NCBI GenBank assembly: GCA_008360955.1
Contig: LUCM01003887.1
Coordinates: forward strand, 122,323 to 186,322
DNA length: 64,000 bases
Reading direction: 5' to 3'
Source: Fasciolopsis buskii
Lineage: Eukaryota; Platyhelminthes; Trematoda; Plagiorchiida; Fasciolidae
The notes beneath the pieces are model-generated. The model was not told the origin of the DNA. It made no database searches and worked only from the letters and a program-made list of their open reading frames with translations. The position numbers were made by a program, and so were the translations under genes. Numbering within the stretch: the first letter of the stretch is position 1; every line of letters starts with the position of its first letter. Positions 39,177 through 52,379 of the stretch are shown here, one piece after another.

Positions 39177-39434
39177 AGTTTGCTGGACAGTCGCCCTGGA
39201 AACACAAAGACCACTGAGATGAATAGAGTCATCGTTAAAACTGGCGTCCAAGCGATCAGCATCTGGGAAACATTCAGACGAATTCTTGAAAACGACATAA
39301 AAACCTTATCTAACTTCACCCAAATAAAGTCCCTAATGGGCAGTAGAAAAGAAGAAATAAGTAAATATTACCCTCCTTTGGTTGTCATGAAGACCTCGGG
39401 GAACAAAGGGAATAACGAAAATGCAAAACGGTGA
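39177..39434 (+). CDS. Possible terminal exon, hypothetical protein
   Basis: A strong acceptor (pyrimidine-rich CCTTTTTCTTTATTCCCAG) precedes an open frame of 85 codons that ends in TGA. The product is hydrophilic and rich in Lys, Glu and Asn, with a likely helical stretch around IWETFRRILENDIKTL. The composition is more protein-like than most open frames here. A good donor (GCG|GTGAGT) sits at 39,441, just after the stop, so the frame cannot simply continue through it. Only a weak donor (AACG|GTGAAC, at 39,431) precedes the stop. There is no AATAAA close downstream. I do not recognise the family. Confidence 0.17.
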   Translation, partial: SLLDSRPGNTKTTEMNRVIVKTGVQAISIWETFRRILENDIKTLSNFTQIKSLMGSRKEEISKYYPPLVVMKTSGNKGNNENAKR

Positions 39435-39855
39435 ACAGCGGTGAGTACCATGAATTGTTCGGATATTATATTTTCTTGAAGCCAAAATTACCAATTGCAG
39501 TACCAAGCGGATTTTCTACAAACGTTGGATTATCTTATGTGAACTACTGACAACAATACATCGATATGTTAGAATGCAGCCTTCCTTGTGTTACACTGAA
39601 TAATGCATTTCAGGGAAAATTCTCCAGTGATTTTTTGTGGCCTATTCTGGCTGTCCTTGTTCAAAACCTGAGAAATGAGTTTTACTAGGATTTTAGCCTA
39701 TTCATTCCGCTTACAGCTCAATTAAATTGAAATTGCTTAGGAAATTCCCCTGATGTCGGTTTGCAAAGCCAATTTTCTCACTGGTTTTCTACACAGCGCA
39801 ACTGCCATAGTTCGCGCAAAACACGGATGTGGTTACCTTGCTGTAAATTTGACAG

Positions 39856-40080
39856 ACTGGTTGTCAACCTAGTGTTCCGGCAATGCAGAACGGAAAAGTT
39901 GAGGCGATTTTCGAAGCATGCCAAATTATAATTAACTACTTTGAACTTAATCCCCCAGAAAACTGTGATTACGATTTTCAATTGCAATCCAATTTATCTA
40001 AGAAAGGTTTGAGTTATTTTTCTCTTTTCAGTGACGAGTATTGGAATTCGATTGAACGAGGAAGGAAGTTACTGATAACA
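39856..40080 (+). CDS. Possible internal exon, hypothetical protein
   Basis: 225 bases, open in one frame, from a moderate acceptor (TAAATTTGACAG) to a perfect donor (ACA|GTAAGT at 40,081). The length is a multiple of three. The translation has a balanced composition, with motifs such as VEAIFEACQIIINYFEL and DEYWNSIERGRKLL. A second, stronger acceptor (TTTTTCTCTTTTCAG, ending at 40,031) inside the stretch could instead start a 49-base exon, 40,032-40,080, in the same frame. It lies 0.4 kb after the candidate exon at 39,177-39,434, but the phases do not join directly. I do not recognise the family. Confidence 0.17.
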
Positions 40081-43000
40081 GTAAGTTAAGCACCAGTGTA
40101 AGCGAAGTCGTTTTTTTCTGTACTTCAATAATCTTCTTTCTATGTCTTCATGTATTGATACAGGAAAATTATCCCAAGTTAGAATGTTGGGACAAATGAT
40201 CACGGTTGTGTTTTATTTCCCAATTTCGCGGCTTCGTTAAATTGTACCCACTATTTTACATATTATAAGTGAGAGCCCAGATAATTCTCGCATCGGTTAG
40301 TGATTGAATCCCAGAGTTTCAGAATATCCTGGAAGGTTATCTGTCAGTTTTCTACCCTTGCTTCTTCTTATTAAATTGAAATCTCTAAAATGAACGTTTT
40401 AATCACCTTTGCGAATTGTTTAAATTCGGCAGATGCTGATCTAACACCGACTACGGTTTGCTGAGTAGCGTGAAACTTGGCCGTACACTACTCACAATCA
40501 CGGAGTGGTAAGCCATATGAAAACGCAAATGAAATTTTTTGCCGAATTTTAACTACCAATAAGATGCTATCAGGAATGTGCACCTAAGAGGGATCATTCG
40601 GAAAAGGTTTATTTATCATATTTCTCCCTGATCATGCGAGGTAGTTCATGGAGTTTGTAATCATGTCCAGTATGTGTAGTATTTTAAGTTTACAAGTAAC
40701 TAAGGCCCCAGCAATGAGGGTTGATAGATGAGGAAAAAATCACGGGTAAATGCCCTATTAAATTCACACAGATTGATAACTAATTTTAAAATCTTTTATG
40801 CGCAATGATGGTCATATGCAGCTAACATTGTTGATCCCAACAGGAACCTGTTATTACTTGATGAATAAATAACATATCCAGTTTAACTAAATATTTTAGA
40901 CAAACATCTTTTATCATGATACTAATGTAAATGATATATCTTAATTCGCTCTATTATTATGGACCACTAGAAACGCAGAAAAACCATTTCATTGAAAAGT
41001 TGGCTGACTTGCCGTGTTTGAAGATTCATGTGATTGAAAGCAGCTTATCATAACTGAAGGTTTGTTATTCCATACCTCTGTTTATATAGGAGAAACAATG
41101 CGAGATAAATGGAGACCAAATTATTTGCGACAGGTTAAAAAACACTAGAGCTTTGTCATAATTATCTGGTCGTCGAGTTTCATAATCCGAGAGCAGATGT
41201 TTCATCCTCAGGCAGGGTCAGACAGTTTGCGTCTACACGCATTTGTGTTTAAAACGTTCTTTCCAGTTGGCTTGAACTCAGATCATTTAAGTGACTATGG
41301 CATTTTGAGGCGGATCTGTTCCGAATCTTAAGGCTCAACGATTGCAACCAATGGCTCCCACCTGCCGGAGTCAGGTTCAATGATTAAAACCCTATGGTAA
41401 TCAAAATTCGGGCTGCTACTAATATCGATTTTCAAGAACATCGAATCCTAAGCATACGCATGCCTATTCAGGCAAGTTGCTAGGGTTCCGTTGCAATTGA
41501 CTTTAGGCTAACCAAATAACGTGCATGAGAATCACCAGTTCAATGTGCGCGACACAACAAGGTGGCGTGATCTGGAACAAACTGAGAGAGGAGTTCATAC
41601 ATCCATTTTTCACTCTTATCCACAGATTCATTTTTTTAAATCGATAGCAATCTGAAGGGTTTTGTAGATTTATAGTTTGTGAAGACATAATTCAACTTGA
41701 CCATTTTTTATTTCCCCATTGCCCATGCAAAAACGTGAAACACTGGATTTGGTCGGAAGCACAGATGGGTTTAAGATAAATCAGCCGATCGCGCTGGATT
41801 GTGCATTTTCGAGAGGTCATTTAGTTGCGTTTGATGCGCCGGATGTTACAACAGCCATAATACTGACACTCCTATATGACGAATACAGTTCACGGATGAT
41901 TTGAGAAATGCACTCAGTGGCTAGAAGAAGTATCTGAGAGGCTGAAACAGATCTCTTTAATGAAGGATATTTATTCCTAACTTCTTCGTCGCAGGTGACC
42001 AATTTTTTGTATTTTTTCGCCATGCTACAAGTAGTGAATACGAACATTGCCAAGTCTGACCGAACTAGCAGTCATCGGGAAATCACGACCGGAATATTCC
42101 AGGACGAACTTCATCAGAGGCTTTTATTGACTGTTGCATATAAGGAAGAGCAATAACTTCGAGTTTCGTTTTGTCTGACTGAGGAAATGATGCGTATTTC
42201 AGGTCAACATCTCCGTCAATTTCCCTTTGACCGGTATGGCCTTGGCAGTTGAAGATAGATGAGTTGTCGTCTTAATGGAGTCATTCTATCACAGCCCCAC
42301 TGCTCTGTTATATTATCCTATCTAAACAAAGCTGTACTGCGACAAAAACAACACAACCAAAGTATATGCCTAAAGCTTTTTATCACTTTCTATTCGCCGC
42401 ATTTAGAAAGTTCAATAAATCAGGAAACCGTTACTTTTTGCGGTTACTACGGCATCACACGAAGATAACAATCAAATAAGGGTATTATATTGGTTTTTGT
42501 GTTCATTCGCTCGGAGGGCATCAACTAACCATTGTCGTTCCCTATTTGTTTGATGTGACGATGAAGGGAATAAAACAAAATGAAACTTCAACTATCAAAC
42601 CTTATACGACTGGTATGCACAATTTCCGAAAAACGGTGAAGATTAGAAACCAACTGTCCATAGAATCCACTCCGCATCATCGCGGAACCGGGAACGTTTC
42701 GATTTTGAAAGGACAAATTTAAAGTGCTAGTGGAAAACAAATACTCCGAAACCATTCACCGTCATAGGTAATCTACCCAGGATAAGCAGAAATGGAAGGT
42801 CACAAACTATTTACAAGCAGATCAGTCAAATTGGTCAGACGCTAGGTCTTTACGTTATTTGGGACAAGGTCGTAGTAAAATAGCGAAATAGGCGGAGTTC
42901 TGTCCCACTCGGACCTGATAATGATAGGTCACAATCATCTAACATCCTTGTTAAAAGTCCGTTCTGTAACTGGTCAGAAGTTCCTCCTTCATCTTTTCGA

Positions 43001-46000
43001 ACCTGCTCGACTGATACGAGTTCCACAAAGGTTTTATATGTATCCATTGTTTTGTTAGACTTTAAACAGTGTAATGTTTAGGAGTGCCAATTGATGCATG
43101 AGTTTCCCGGATCAAAGCTCAACACATTTGTAGAGACATTATAGTATTTGCATCATTCTGTAGGGCGGATAAGGAACTTTATATGAGAGAGCCATCTAAA
43201 CACGAGGAGGATAGCCTATTACGTGGATTGGCCCTTGGTTGTAAAAGCACGGGTGATATATTTGACAGTATTAGGAAAACCGATACATTTTCCTCACATG
43301 TTTGCTCTTACCACTTATTGGTAATCGATGATAATCTGTTGGAGATCGAACGGAATGAAACTTCAGGACAAAGATTAAAACATCATGTCTGAAATCTTTT
43401 CGTTTTCTGTTTTATGACTTGATAACAGAAGTTTAATTGATACCCAGGCTCACATTGGCAATAAAAAACATGATCTCGACAAAAATGTTGGAAAGGTTAA
43501 TGACAAGCCACAAGACTCAGAGAGTGCGGGGTATCAGGAAGCATATTGGGCCCTTCCTTAAAGGAAACATTTCTAATGAGTTGTAGTTCCGTTTCATGCA
43601 GTGTATTCCACTGCGAGCCGTGCTCTGCTTATATTGTTCAAACTAAGGTTGTCAAAAAATATTTGTATCAGTCAGCATCCCTGGGGAATTTTATGCCTGC
43701 ACTGCATAAGGCATCGGCAAAACTTTGGGAAAATAAAACTAATCAAAAAGCAATGCACAATATTGGAATTTGCATAATTCAGTAGACAATAAAATGAAGT
43801 CTGAACAGTTGATTAATAGAGATGTGCACGCCAAAAGTCGCGAGCGAGCTAATGAGTGATTGTCGAAATTCCTAGATTTCGAGCACTTGAAAACTCTGCT
43901 CTAGGTCTACATTAGCGATGTTTTACCAATACCAAAATTAGATCTCGACGGTCGTCAAAAGCCAACAGTTCATCAGCGAATTTACCTCATTTTATGCAAA
44001 AACGTTTCACTCTCTCTCGCTCTCGCTGCGAATTGGCAATTGCTTTTCCTTTGTTCTTCCTTTTGAAGATCGAACAATTTGACTTGAACATATTATGAAA
44101 ACAAAATAGACTATGTGCTATTCATCGAGATTCTTTTTTTTCAACCTCTTATACCGCGATTGTTACTCATCTGTTTTGTCGAAATAAATAAACAAATTGA
44201 ACTATTTTGATTCGAATTCTGCGGTTTGTTGTGAATGGCAAATTTACACTTACTAATTGAATGTGAACGGAGTTTTACCCCATGTCCCCCGCACTACATT
44301 AATGGATCATGCAGGCGCTTGGTCATTGTGATTGTTCCAGCGTAGTTTGAATATCATTGACTCTATCAAATCTGCCGCCTCATGTATTCAGTCTCAAGTC
44401 AAAGTTAATTTTGACTGTCACAAATCAGGTTATATTTGATCAACACATGGAAAAACTGGTGCACAGCTCCCTAAAATGAGCTCTAGCACCATTGGCAGCA
44501 ATTAAAACGATGACAGAGAGAGTAAATTTAAATCGTGATGCTTGTTTTCAAACGGTTTATTAGTAAGTGAGGGATTCAAAATCCACCCGCAATTTTTACC
44601 TCCATTTGGACGGACCTTTACGTGCATTTGAGCGAGCACCTCAGTCAGAAAGGTTTCACTCAATGCTTTAGTACAACGGGAGAAAAGACATTAATCCAAT
44701 TAAATTTTCGTCTAGTCAAAAAAAATGCTGCTGGGAACGTCAGCTAGGACATGACTGTCAACAATTCCGATTATATGGTGGAATATTCCAGATTTTCAAG
44801 GTAGATATGCCGTAGGATAGAAAAAGGGAAGTCTGTGCGTGTCCAGGATTGTTATTGAAATTCCTAAACATCACAGCTTGAAGATCGAGAAATTTCACGA
44901 CTACTCTATACTAACCATTCACATGCGGACAAACGATTGTTGCTCAGTTTATTAGTAGTCAGACCCGGTTGGAAGACTTTGAAATATTTCTTTAAAGAGC
45001 TAGCAAAATCGACACGAGAAAAAAACAAGGAAAAGCAAGAGAAAGTTGACGTACAAAAGAAAGGAAGCGATTGGTTAAACTTGTATTTGGTTCATTGTTT
45101 TCACATGAAAAGATAGCCGACACACTGTCTTTACACAGGCAAAACCTTAGGACAAATTTTCATCAATATTGATTCACAATTGTCTGATGATATCTGACTT
45201 GGTGAGTCGTACTGCTTGTGCGAAGGAAAAATCTGATAAGGAAGTGGACAGGAAAGAATTGAAGAAACGTAAATTTTTTAGAAATGGTTATTTGAACAGA
45301 GACAAGCGAAATCATTATGCGTACAAGATCGGTAGCCTGAGGAGTCATAGGAGACTTAGTTCCAGAAAAGACTCAATCGCATGTCATATAACCAGCGTAT
45401 TTCCATAAATGATCGGAGATAGCCTCGATAGGTCTGCGTCGAAAAACACACAAAGAGCTTTATGAAGAACTCTAGGATTATTTATCAGTAGTTGACTGAG
45501 TTCCGTTGGTGCTCCAGTCAGGTGACCGTGTAGTCAGAATATTAGGAAATCTGAATTTTTCCAATCAGCAAATGGTAGACGTCGGTGGGAGAATGTGCGA
45601 TGCAAACTAGAATCCAAGGATAAGCTAGAGATGAGTCCGAGGAATCAGTGATGTTGTAGATCATAGTAGTGAAAACGTCAAAATTGGACATGTCTGGTGT
45701 GTAGTCACACCGAAAATAGTTGGCATAATAATGAGTTTAAAAGTTTATGTGCTTCATCCCGTTAGGTTAGGATCACTGAATGTTAGATCAATAGAAAGAA
45801 GGTCCATAGCTATTACACTTCAACCGAAAAGTCTAGGAAGGGAAAAATACCGCGGAGGGAAATTAATGCATGCGCTAAAGAAAGGGCACTTTAAAATAGA
45901 AGAAATGCCAATAAAAAACCAAGATCAAACCATTCCATTATTTCAGCCAATCAGAAGAATTTGGACACTTTTACTCGAAGACTGAACAAGCGTGACTTGG

Positions 46001-47294
46001 CGCGAAAATACACGATTCATACATTTGAAAGTGCTCCAATTTATAAAAGCGCTTTCTTTTGATTCCTGTAACGAATGCAGTGCTCGAAACGCAACACGTT
46101 CGTTGCCAGAATAAATCGATCCTAGAAAATGACGTAAGCGCTATTCTACATTTAGTATATTCATAATCAGCTTAACTCGGTTTTCATGGAAATTCAAGTA
46201 GAAACAACAAACACGTTGAGGAAATTGTTGTTTGAAAATGAGAAATCTTTCCTGGTAAAAGACTGTACACTTGCTTAGTAATTTGGTTGGACATTATGAG
46301 TAAGTTACAGGATGTCTAGATATGTATCTAGGGCAATAAAACAAGACAGCGGTCACTGGCTGAGTTTGTTCCATGCAGTTGTAATGATCATTATTAAGGG
46401 AATTTCATAATAATCTGATCTAAAATTATTACAGTTTCGGGTGAGTCGGGAGAGAGTTTGCTTAGTTGAATCAAGAGAGCATACAATTAGAACATGGTCA
46501 AAATCATCTGCAACAATGTGCACATGGCCATCCAGTAAGCACAATATAAACAGTGGAAAATAATTGGAAGAATACGCAGTGTCACTTTAGTGGACCAGTT
46601 CTATTAGCAATCTTAAGTCAGGAAAATTTAAGCTTGAACTGAAGCACCGATCGTTAGTACCGTTCATACCGACAACAGCTGATCTAGGTAGCTTCAGCTC
46701 ATAAATTGTGGTATTTTCGACAAAAAACTTTAGGCGCACCGACCCACGGGACTGGGTCAACAGCGAAATCAAAACGAGATCGAACAACTGAGGCTAGCTG
46801 ACTGAACGTGACTCGGTAATGAATGTTTGCGTGACAAAATTCGAGCCGGTTAAAGTTGTATTAAATATTGCAAAGCATCGTATTCCAAAACAATGGAGTT
46901 GGATTAAATGTCTTGGGGGTGTGTTTTTTGTTTGTAGGGTTAACACGACCAATCCTAGTAGGAAGCGTTCTGGTTGCTACTGATTCTTTACTGTACTACC
47001 AATGCTACTCCAATTTACGCTACATCACGGATTACACAATTAGTAACTATGCCTTTTACTGTCGACTCCCACAATAAGTTCCACTGCCACGAATGACATA
47101 AGCAACCTTCGCTTTGCTTTACATTCGGAGGCAATAATGGGCAATTTCAAAATGTTTACAAATGCCAAAAGCGTCTAAGTATAATGAACACTTTTCAGAA
47201 TCACAGTCAAGTTATAAAAAACTATAAAAATATAACCTGTTTATTTTCCCCCAAGTGATATTAATAATGAGGAGTGCAAAACTTCACAAAAATG
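40081..47294. other. Intergenic or intronic, nothing recognised
   Basis: Includes a purine-rich stretch around 44,990-45,070 and two lysine- and arginine-rich small frames (45,169-45,408 and 45,731-45,985) that reflect the A-rich strand. No domain and no consistent splice structure. Confidence 0.55.
44010..44028. repeat. Short CT-rich tract
   Basis: CTCTCTCTCGCTCTCGCTG, an imperfect CT run interrupted by CG. It is followed within 150 bases by further pyrimidine-rich sequence. Confidence 0.7.
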
Positions 47295-47307
47295 TAATAT
47301 TATGTAT
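47295..47307. repeat. Target-site duplication, left side of the SINE-B copy
   Basis: TAATATTATGTAT directly abuts the 3' end of the minus-strand SINE and matches 47,490-47,502 at 12 of 13 bases. Confidence 0.82.
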
Positions 47308-47489
47308 CTTTTATCTTTTACTTCCTTTATGAATGAAATAATAATGTACATCAATTTTCAGGAATGGGGTCGCAGCCAGCAGATAGCTGCCAAGCGGAGA
47401 AGTTGACCGGCGGCGGTGGGATTCGAACCCGCGACCTTCACGTCCAGACACCGTGACCTTGTCCGTTTGGCCATCGCGGGCCAAGAACT
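47308..47489 (-). mobile_element. SINE family B, well-preserved copy
   Basis: On the minus strand the element starts with a tRNA-like head. The A-box TGGCCAAACGG lies at plus 47,463-47,473, and the B-box GGTTCGAATCC, a perfect consensus, at plus 47,419-47,429. The spacing and wording (GATGGCCAAACGG) resemble animal tRNA-Ser or tRNA-Leu. A body of about 100 bases follows and matches 28,330-28,430, then a tail of AAAGGAAGTAAAAGATAAAAG type. It is bounded by 13-base direct repeats (47,295-47,307 and 47,490-47,502), so it was most likely inserted by a LINE machinery. No complete tRNA cloverleaf forms. Confidence 0.88.
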
Positions 47490-47502
47490 TAACATTATGT
47501 AT
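47490..47502. repeat. Target-site duplication, right side of the SINE-B copy
   Basis: TAACATTATGTAT directly abuts the 5' end of the minus-strand SINE and matches 47,295-47,307 at 12 of 13 bases. One C/T change separates the two. Confidence 0.82.
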
Positions 47503-49929
47503 GCAGTTACGCTCGATGATTTTGGCCCAGTCCAGTAGGAATTCTTAGGAAGATGTTCCACCAAGGACACTAATGAAAATATTCGATCACTGTCTTAGTC
47601 TGTGGGCGAGTTATTGATAGCCAACAATGTGACCAAATATTTGTTTGTTTCAAGAACGAAGGGCCGAAACACTCTAATTGAAATAGGAAACAAAATATTC
47701 AATGACAGATGTATGGTACACTGCACTTTAACTTAATGAATCTCCTACCGAAACAAGTAATTAAATGTGAGTCAACAATAAAACTCAGTTTTCTACTACT
47801 ACCTCGAGGTACAAAACAGCTAGATAAAGCTATTGACTGGACATGCAAGTCGGTGGTTTGGTTTGGTCCAAGTGGTAACGTCTGTTTGCCGAACATGTTA
47901 AGCAAGTATACCTGATATAGGCAAGTATTTAAAATGATTTTGGACTTATCCAATTTTATGTATGCATGCCGTACATATGCATACACGACTTTAACCAAAT
48001 GTACTATAGGGCGTAGTGCTGCCCGGATTATTCTTAGCAGATATTGAACATCATGTACATATGTATGCATTGGCGAATGCAATCTGATAAAATTTGATCA
48101 AGTCCTGCCCATTGAAATCCGTCACATCGTACTTTCTCGTAACCAAAACAGTCAACTGATAGTGGCAAAATATCACAATTTTGAAATTCCTGCGATGTTT
48201 TGAAAAAAACAAGTCCAACGAACGAAAAATAGTTGGACGAGATTTTTTCTCGAGCAAAACTGGGTTATGTGATTCGGCCCGCAACGCTTCGCTGAGTTCT
48301 GTAATCATTCCCTACGGACAGTAGAGCAAATTTCTTCCAGAATATTTCAGATTTATTTTGTCAATCGGTTGGACTTCGCGTACTTCGACATACCGTTCAC
48401 GGTTTTATACCATCCACGGATTTCTAAATGACCAAGTGCACATTTCCGGATCATTTTTTCCAACCTGGACCGGTTAATTTGTTACGTTTTAGGAGAGAAG
48501 CAGCCGTGTTTTCATACAACAGTCTGGCTAGCATCATTTTGCTACTAAGCTTTGCCAGGTGGGTCAAAAGGTAGACCATAAGAAACAACTAAATTCCCGA
48601 TTGTTGAAATCTAGAACTGGCAAAATCATGAAGGTCAGTCTTTCTTCATATCTACGATTGTTGGAAAACTACCACCTAGATCGTCCGATGCGCAGCAACA
48701 ATCTATGATGATGATGTGAATAGGTAGAATATATATTTATATGTATACAGATTGTAGAATTTAACCGACTACATTGACGGACAAGAAGAAGGAGGCCTTG
48801 AAAACGCGCTTTTTCAAGAATAAAACACTCATTTTTGCAAGAGATAGGTTTCTTCTAGAAACCGGATTGGCTTCAGAAAACAAAGTAAACTGATAGACTT
48901 CCATCCGTACATGAAATGTTTTCTTAGTTCGCACGGAAGTACGCCGTTAATAAAGCTCAAAAATATTAACAGCCAAACAAGATTCCGAGCAACCAACGGG
49001 GCTATTTACAGTAAAGCCTATTTTGCACATTCCTAAAATGTGTCCTGATGGAACAAACCTTTATATATTTCTGGGTAATCCCAGAAAAAATGAATTGCAG
49101 TAAGAGACGAAATGTGTCAAAGTAGTAGCATACATAAGTAGAAACCTAACACAAATTCTTTCTTCATATGATCGTGTAAATTATTAAGTCGATATCGTAT
49201 ACCACTCTCTAAATGGTATAGTTCGCATCACCGATCAACATAAATTGTAATATTGCATTAAAACGTATTTAGTTATTATCACTGAAGCAAACTCTAAAAA
49301 TTCGTGTTGCTAACTGACAACCACATTCTGCCTTAATGTTGATTGTTTTGTTACGCTGTCGTAAAAATTGAATTCATAACGAATATCTGAAAATTTCATG
49401 TAATTAAGCCTAATTACTGGAATGATACACGAACGTAACGCGAAAATTATCCAATCACAAATTGCATCGATTCGTCCTCGTTTAAAACGCAGCAAACTTT
49501 CTTCTGTCATCACAGATCACACCTAGCAAATTGCTATAGTTTATATTTACAGTAAACCGACGAGCATGGCTATAGTTATTCGTTTTAACAGATGCATTAT
49601 TACAGCTTGATATCGTAAGCAGCATTTGAGCAATGCGTAGCCAAAGTCAAATTCCAAAACAAAAGCACATGATTTGTAAATTTTGTGCTTATAAACATCA
49701 GTGTTCTTACAGTTAATATCATTAGTACACGAGCTGGTACTGACAGTAGTAGGACATCGAACAGAATTAACAGAATGAGAAACACCCAAAATTTTACTAG
49801 CGACTTACCGGGTTACTTCGTGCCGATGTTACGCACGTGTGTTTTCTGGGCAGTTCAAATCTTCGCCCGTTCTAGATTGATCACTATGAGCATTGTAAGC
49901 AGGGCTTGAGCAACTATCAGAATATCTAT

Positions 49930-50690
49930 CAGACAGCACGCCTCGCCATTTCGTGAAACGTTGCAACGCCCACAAAAAGGAATCCATGCTCATTGGGTGT
50001 GCAACTTTGAGGTGCACAGCTCAAGATTTCATACAGGTCATTAGGCACCCGTATCTTTATTCTGTCTAGTTTCTGCATCTTACCCAGGGGGGACCAAAAT
50101 AGTCCATCCCAGCGTCGCTGAACGACCACCAACCGGAAGTCACTGCATTCCGAAAGCGGGGCCATTAGTTGTCTTCCCATCGCGGACGTGCTGATGACAT
50201 TACATAGATCCTCTGATCGCTCGCTTTACCGCACCTCTTTCACTCGAGATCAAAATCACTTTATTTCAATGCCCAGTAGGTAGTGGGCCTTCAAACGCCT
50301 CCCCCGCCGCTTGCGTATTCTGAACATTCGGATCAACGATATGGTATCGGGCTGGGAGGATAGCTGAATTATTCGCGACAAAGCTTGGATGGGATTTCGT
50401 CAATCAACTACAGACTTGTAATAAACCATCTACGAGTTTCTGATCCAACCCCTTAGGCTTCCAATCATGGGTGTTGATCCTCAGTCATCGCTCTCCCGCA
50501 GCTATACACCGAAACTCTCGGATTGTAGCATTCGTTTGAGGTCGAATCCTGCCGACCGCGTTTCTTCTGGAGTCACAGTCCTGATGAGTACGCCACTAAA
50601 CTGTCGGACACCCTTCATCGCCATCAGTTATCTTTCAAACCTCGTCAGCTAAACCAGTGCCCTGACCAAGAGTATCCAGGTCGAGTACAG
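49930..50690. other. GC-rich island, probably decayed repeat or coding-derived sequence
   Basis: Base composition rises to about 52-55 percent G+C in sampled 60-base lines (for example 50,281-50,340), against about 35 percent in a typical line elsewhere. Small frames with balanced amino acids lie on both strands (minus 49,929-50,180; plus 50,467-50,652). On the minus strand the order is a broken frame, then a purine-rich stretch with AATAAAG at about 50,262-50,256, as at the end of a decayed non-LTR element. No diagnostic reverse transcriptase or endonuclease motif was found. Confidence 0.4.
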
Positions 50691-52379
50691 TTCGGCATCA
50701 AAACGTTGTTATCAAACAGAATGGTCTAATACTAACGACGATTTTAACAAGCACAACGTAAACTTATTGAAAATATGACTTGAAGGCATAGATATAATTA
50801 ATTTTACTGCATACTGCTAACTACGTGTAATGAATACTGGTTTTCTTCAAACAGAAGTATTTTTTTGCGCATTTAAAATTTCAATGATTTGAAACAATCT
50901 TGCCCAAAACTGCATGATCATATGATTGTGCCTCCCCTTTGTCCGTGAAAGTTTCTTCCCGATTTTGGGGCTAGTAGCCTCGTGACTGTCAGTGAATGCC
51001 GGATATGTAGTCGTTAGACTGCAACTGACATTATTCCAAGGTACGTCAATTCATCAACGGCGAAGCGTTTGGGTATGTAATAAACACTCTGACAACCTAA
51101 GTCGCCCGAAATATTCCGTTTCTTTGGCTTTTCTGTAAAAGTAAATTAAACTGTTCAACAAGACTCATTATCCTGGTAACCTTGGGAACAATATTTTTCA
51201 GAATAAAGTTCTAATGACAACTAGATATGAAGGACAATAAAAAGTGTTTCAGAAGCGAAAGATCTTTATAGCACGGAACAAGATAGTTCACCTGTATTAC
51301 ATCCCCTTTTGTTTGTAAGATTTTTCTGTCCTGCAACAAGAAAGCTTCGCACGGCCAAGTAATTCAACGATATTGAGTATGTACGATAGTGTTCCTTATA
51401 GGGAAAGAAAAATCTAAAGTGGACTTCAGTAGAGTTGTTTTTATTTGCCATGATATTTGATCAATCTGTTGCAGCCCGTGTTTCAATCAGTTTGAATGAG
51501 TTGTGGTAGAAAAGTGGATTCAACTAAGGCCAAGAGATCAACCCGGAAAATAAAATTTCAATTAGCGACGTGATAAAAGAAAAGCACATTAAAAATAGTC
51601 ATATGAGGAGGCGAACATAAAACGTGACTAAACGGTCCGATGAAGATTCGAGTACAAGAAAAGTGGCAAAATAGGTGGGGTAAATAAACGTGGGGACCAG
51701 AATCGCGATGACGCGCCTAATCAAACTGCTGATTGAGTGAGTGTGACAGTGAAAACTAGACAAAGAAGCCGATATTGATGAAGGTTAACATAAATCAACG
51801 GATAGATGAACGGATCAGTCATGTCAATGAATGGATTTTCATACGTCCATGCACCCGTTATTGGGCATAGAAAGAGGATGTGAACGGGCACCAATGAACG
51901 TGGATGATCCGAGCCCTCAAGCAATTTTACGAACGTTTCATGTAGCGCATATAGCTGCCAACCATAGACGGAAAAGTTCCTTTGCATTAATGCATCTTTG
52001 TCAGAGTTATATCATCCCCTGGTCATGCACGATGTCTGACTCTCAAGTATGATTTGACGGCAATTTGATGGATGTGTGATAGTAGAGTCTCTTGTTTCCC
52101 ATTCGGAAAAGGACCAAAAACTGTGATGTTCATGCGTGCATTAAAAAAGCACCGTCCATATTAGATGATTTTGAAAATTAAACTTCATTTTCATGTAGTA
52201 ATTTCTAGGCTTCAGCGCACACGAAAATTTCAGGATGACGTTATGCCGTTCAAAGCAGTGTTGATAATGGAGGGTTGATATGGCAGACTGCAATTTTGGT
52301 TTTGACGTTTAACTGGTGATGCTGACTAATAGGTTTGTTGGGTTTTCGGTCAGTTACTTCATATCACTCTGAGCTTTCC

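Noticed and set aside
45139..45201. 63-base exon between a strong acceptor (TCTTTACACAG) and a strong donor (TTG|GTGAGT)
   Set aside because: All three frames contain a stop. It is a useful warning that excellent splice-like pairs occur here by chance.
45169..45985. Two lysine- and arginine-rich frames as basic proteins
   Set aside because: Their composition simply follows the purine-rich strand. There is no domain, no consistent splice structure and no start context.
47400..47489. Functional tRNA gene on the minus strand
   Set aside because: The polymerase III boxes are good, but no full cloverleaf forms and the sequence is the head of a SINE with target-site duplications.
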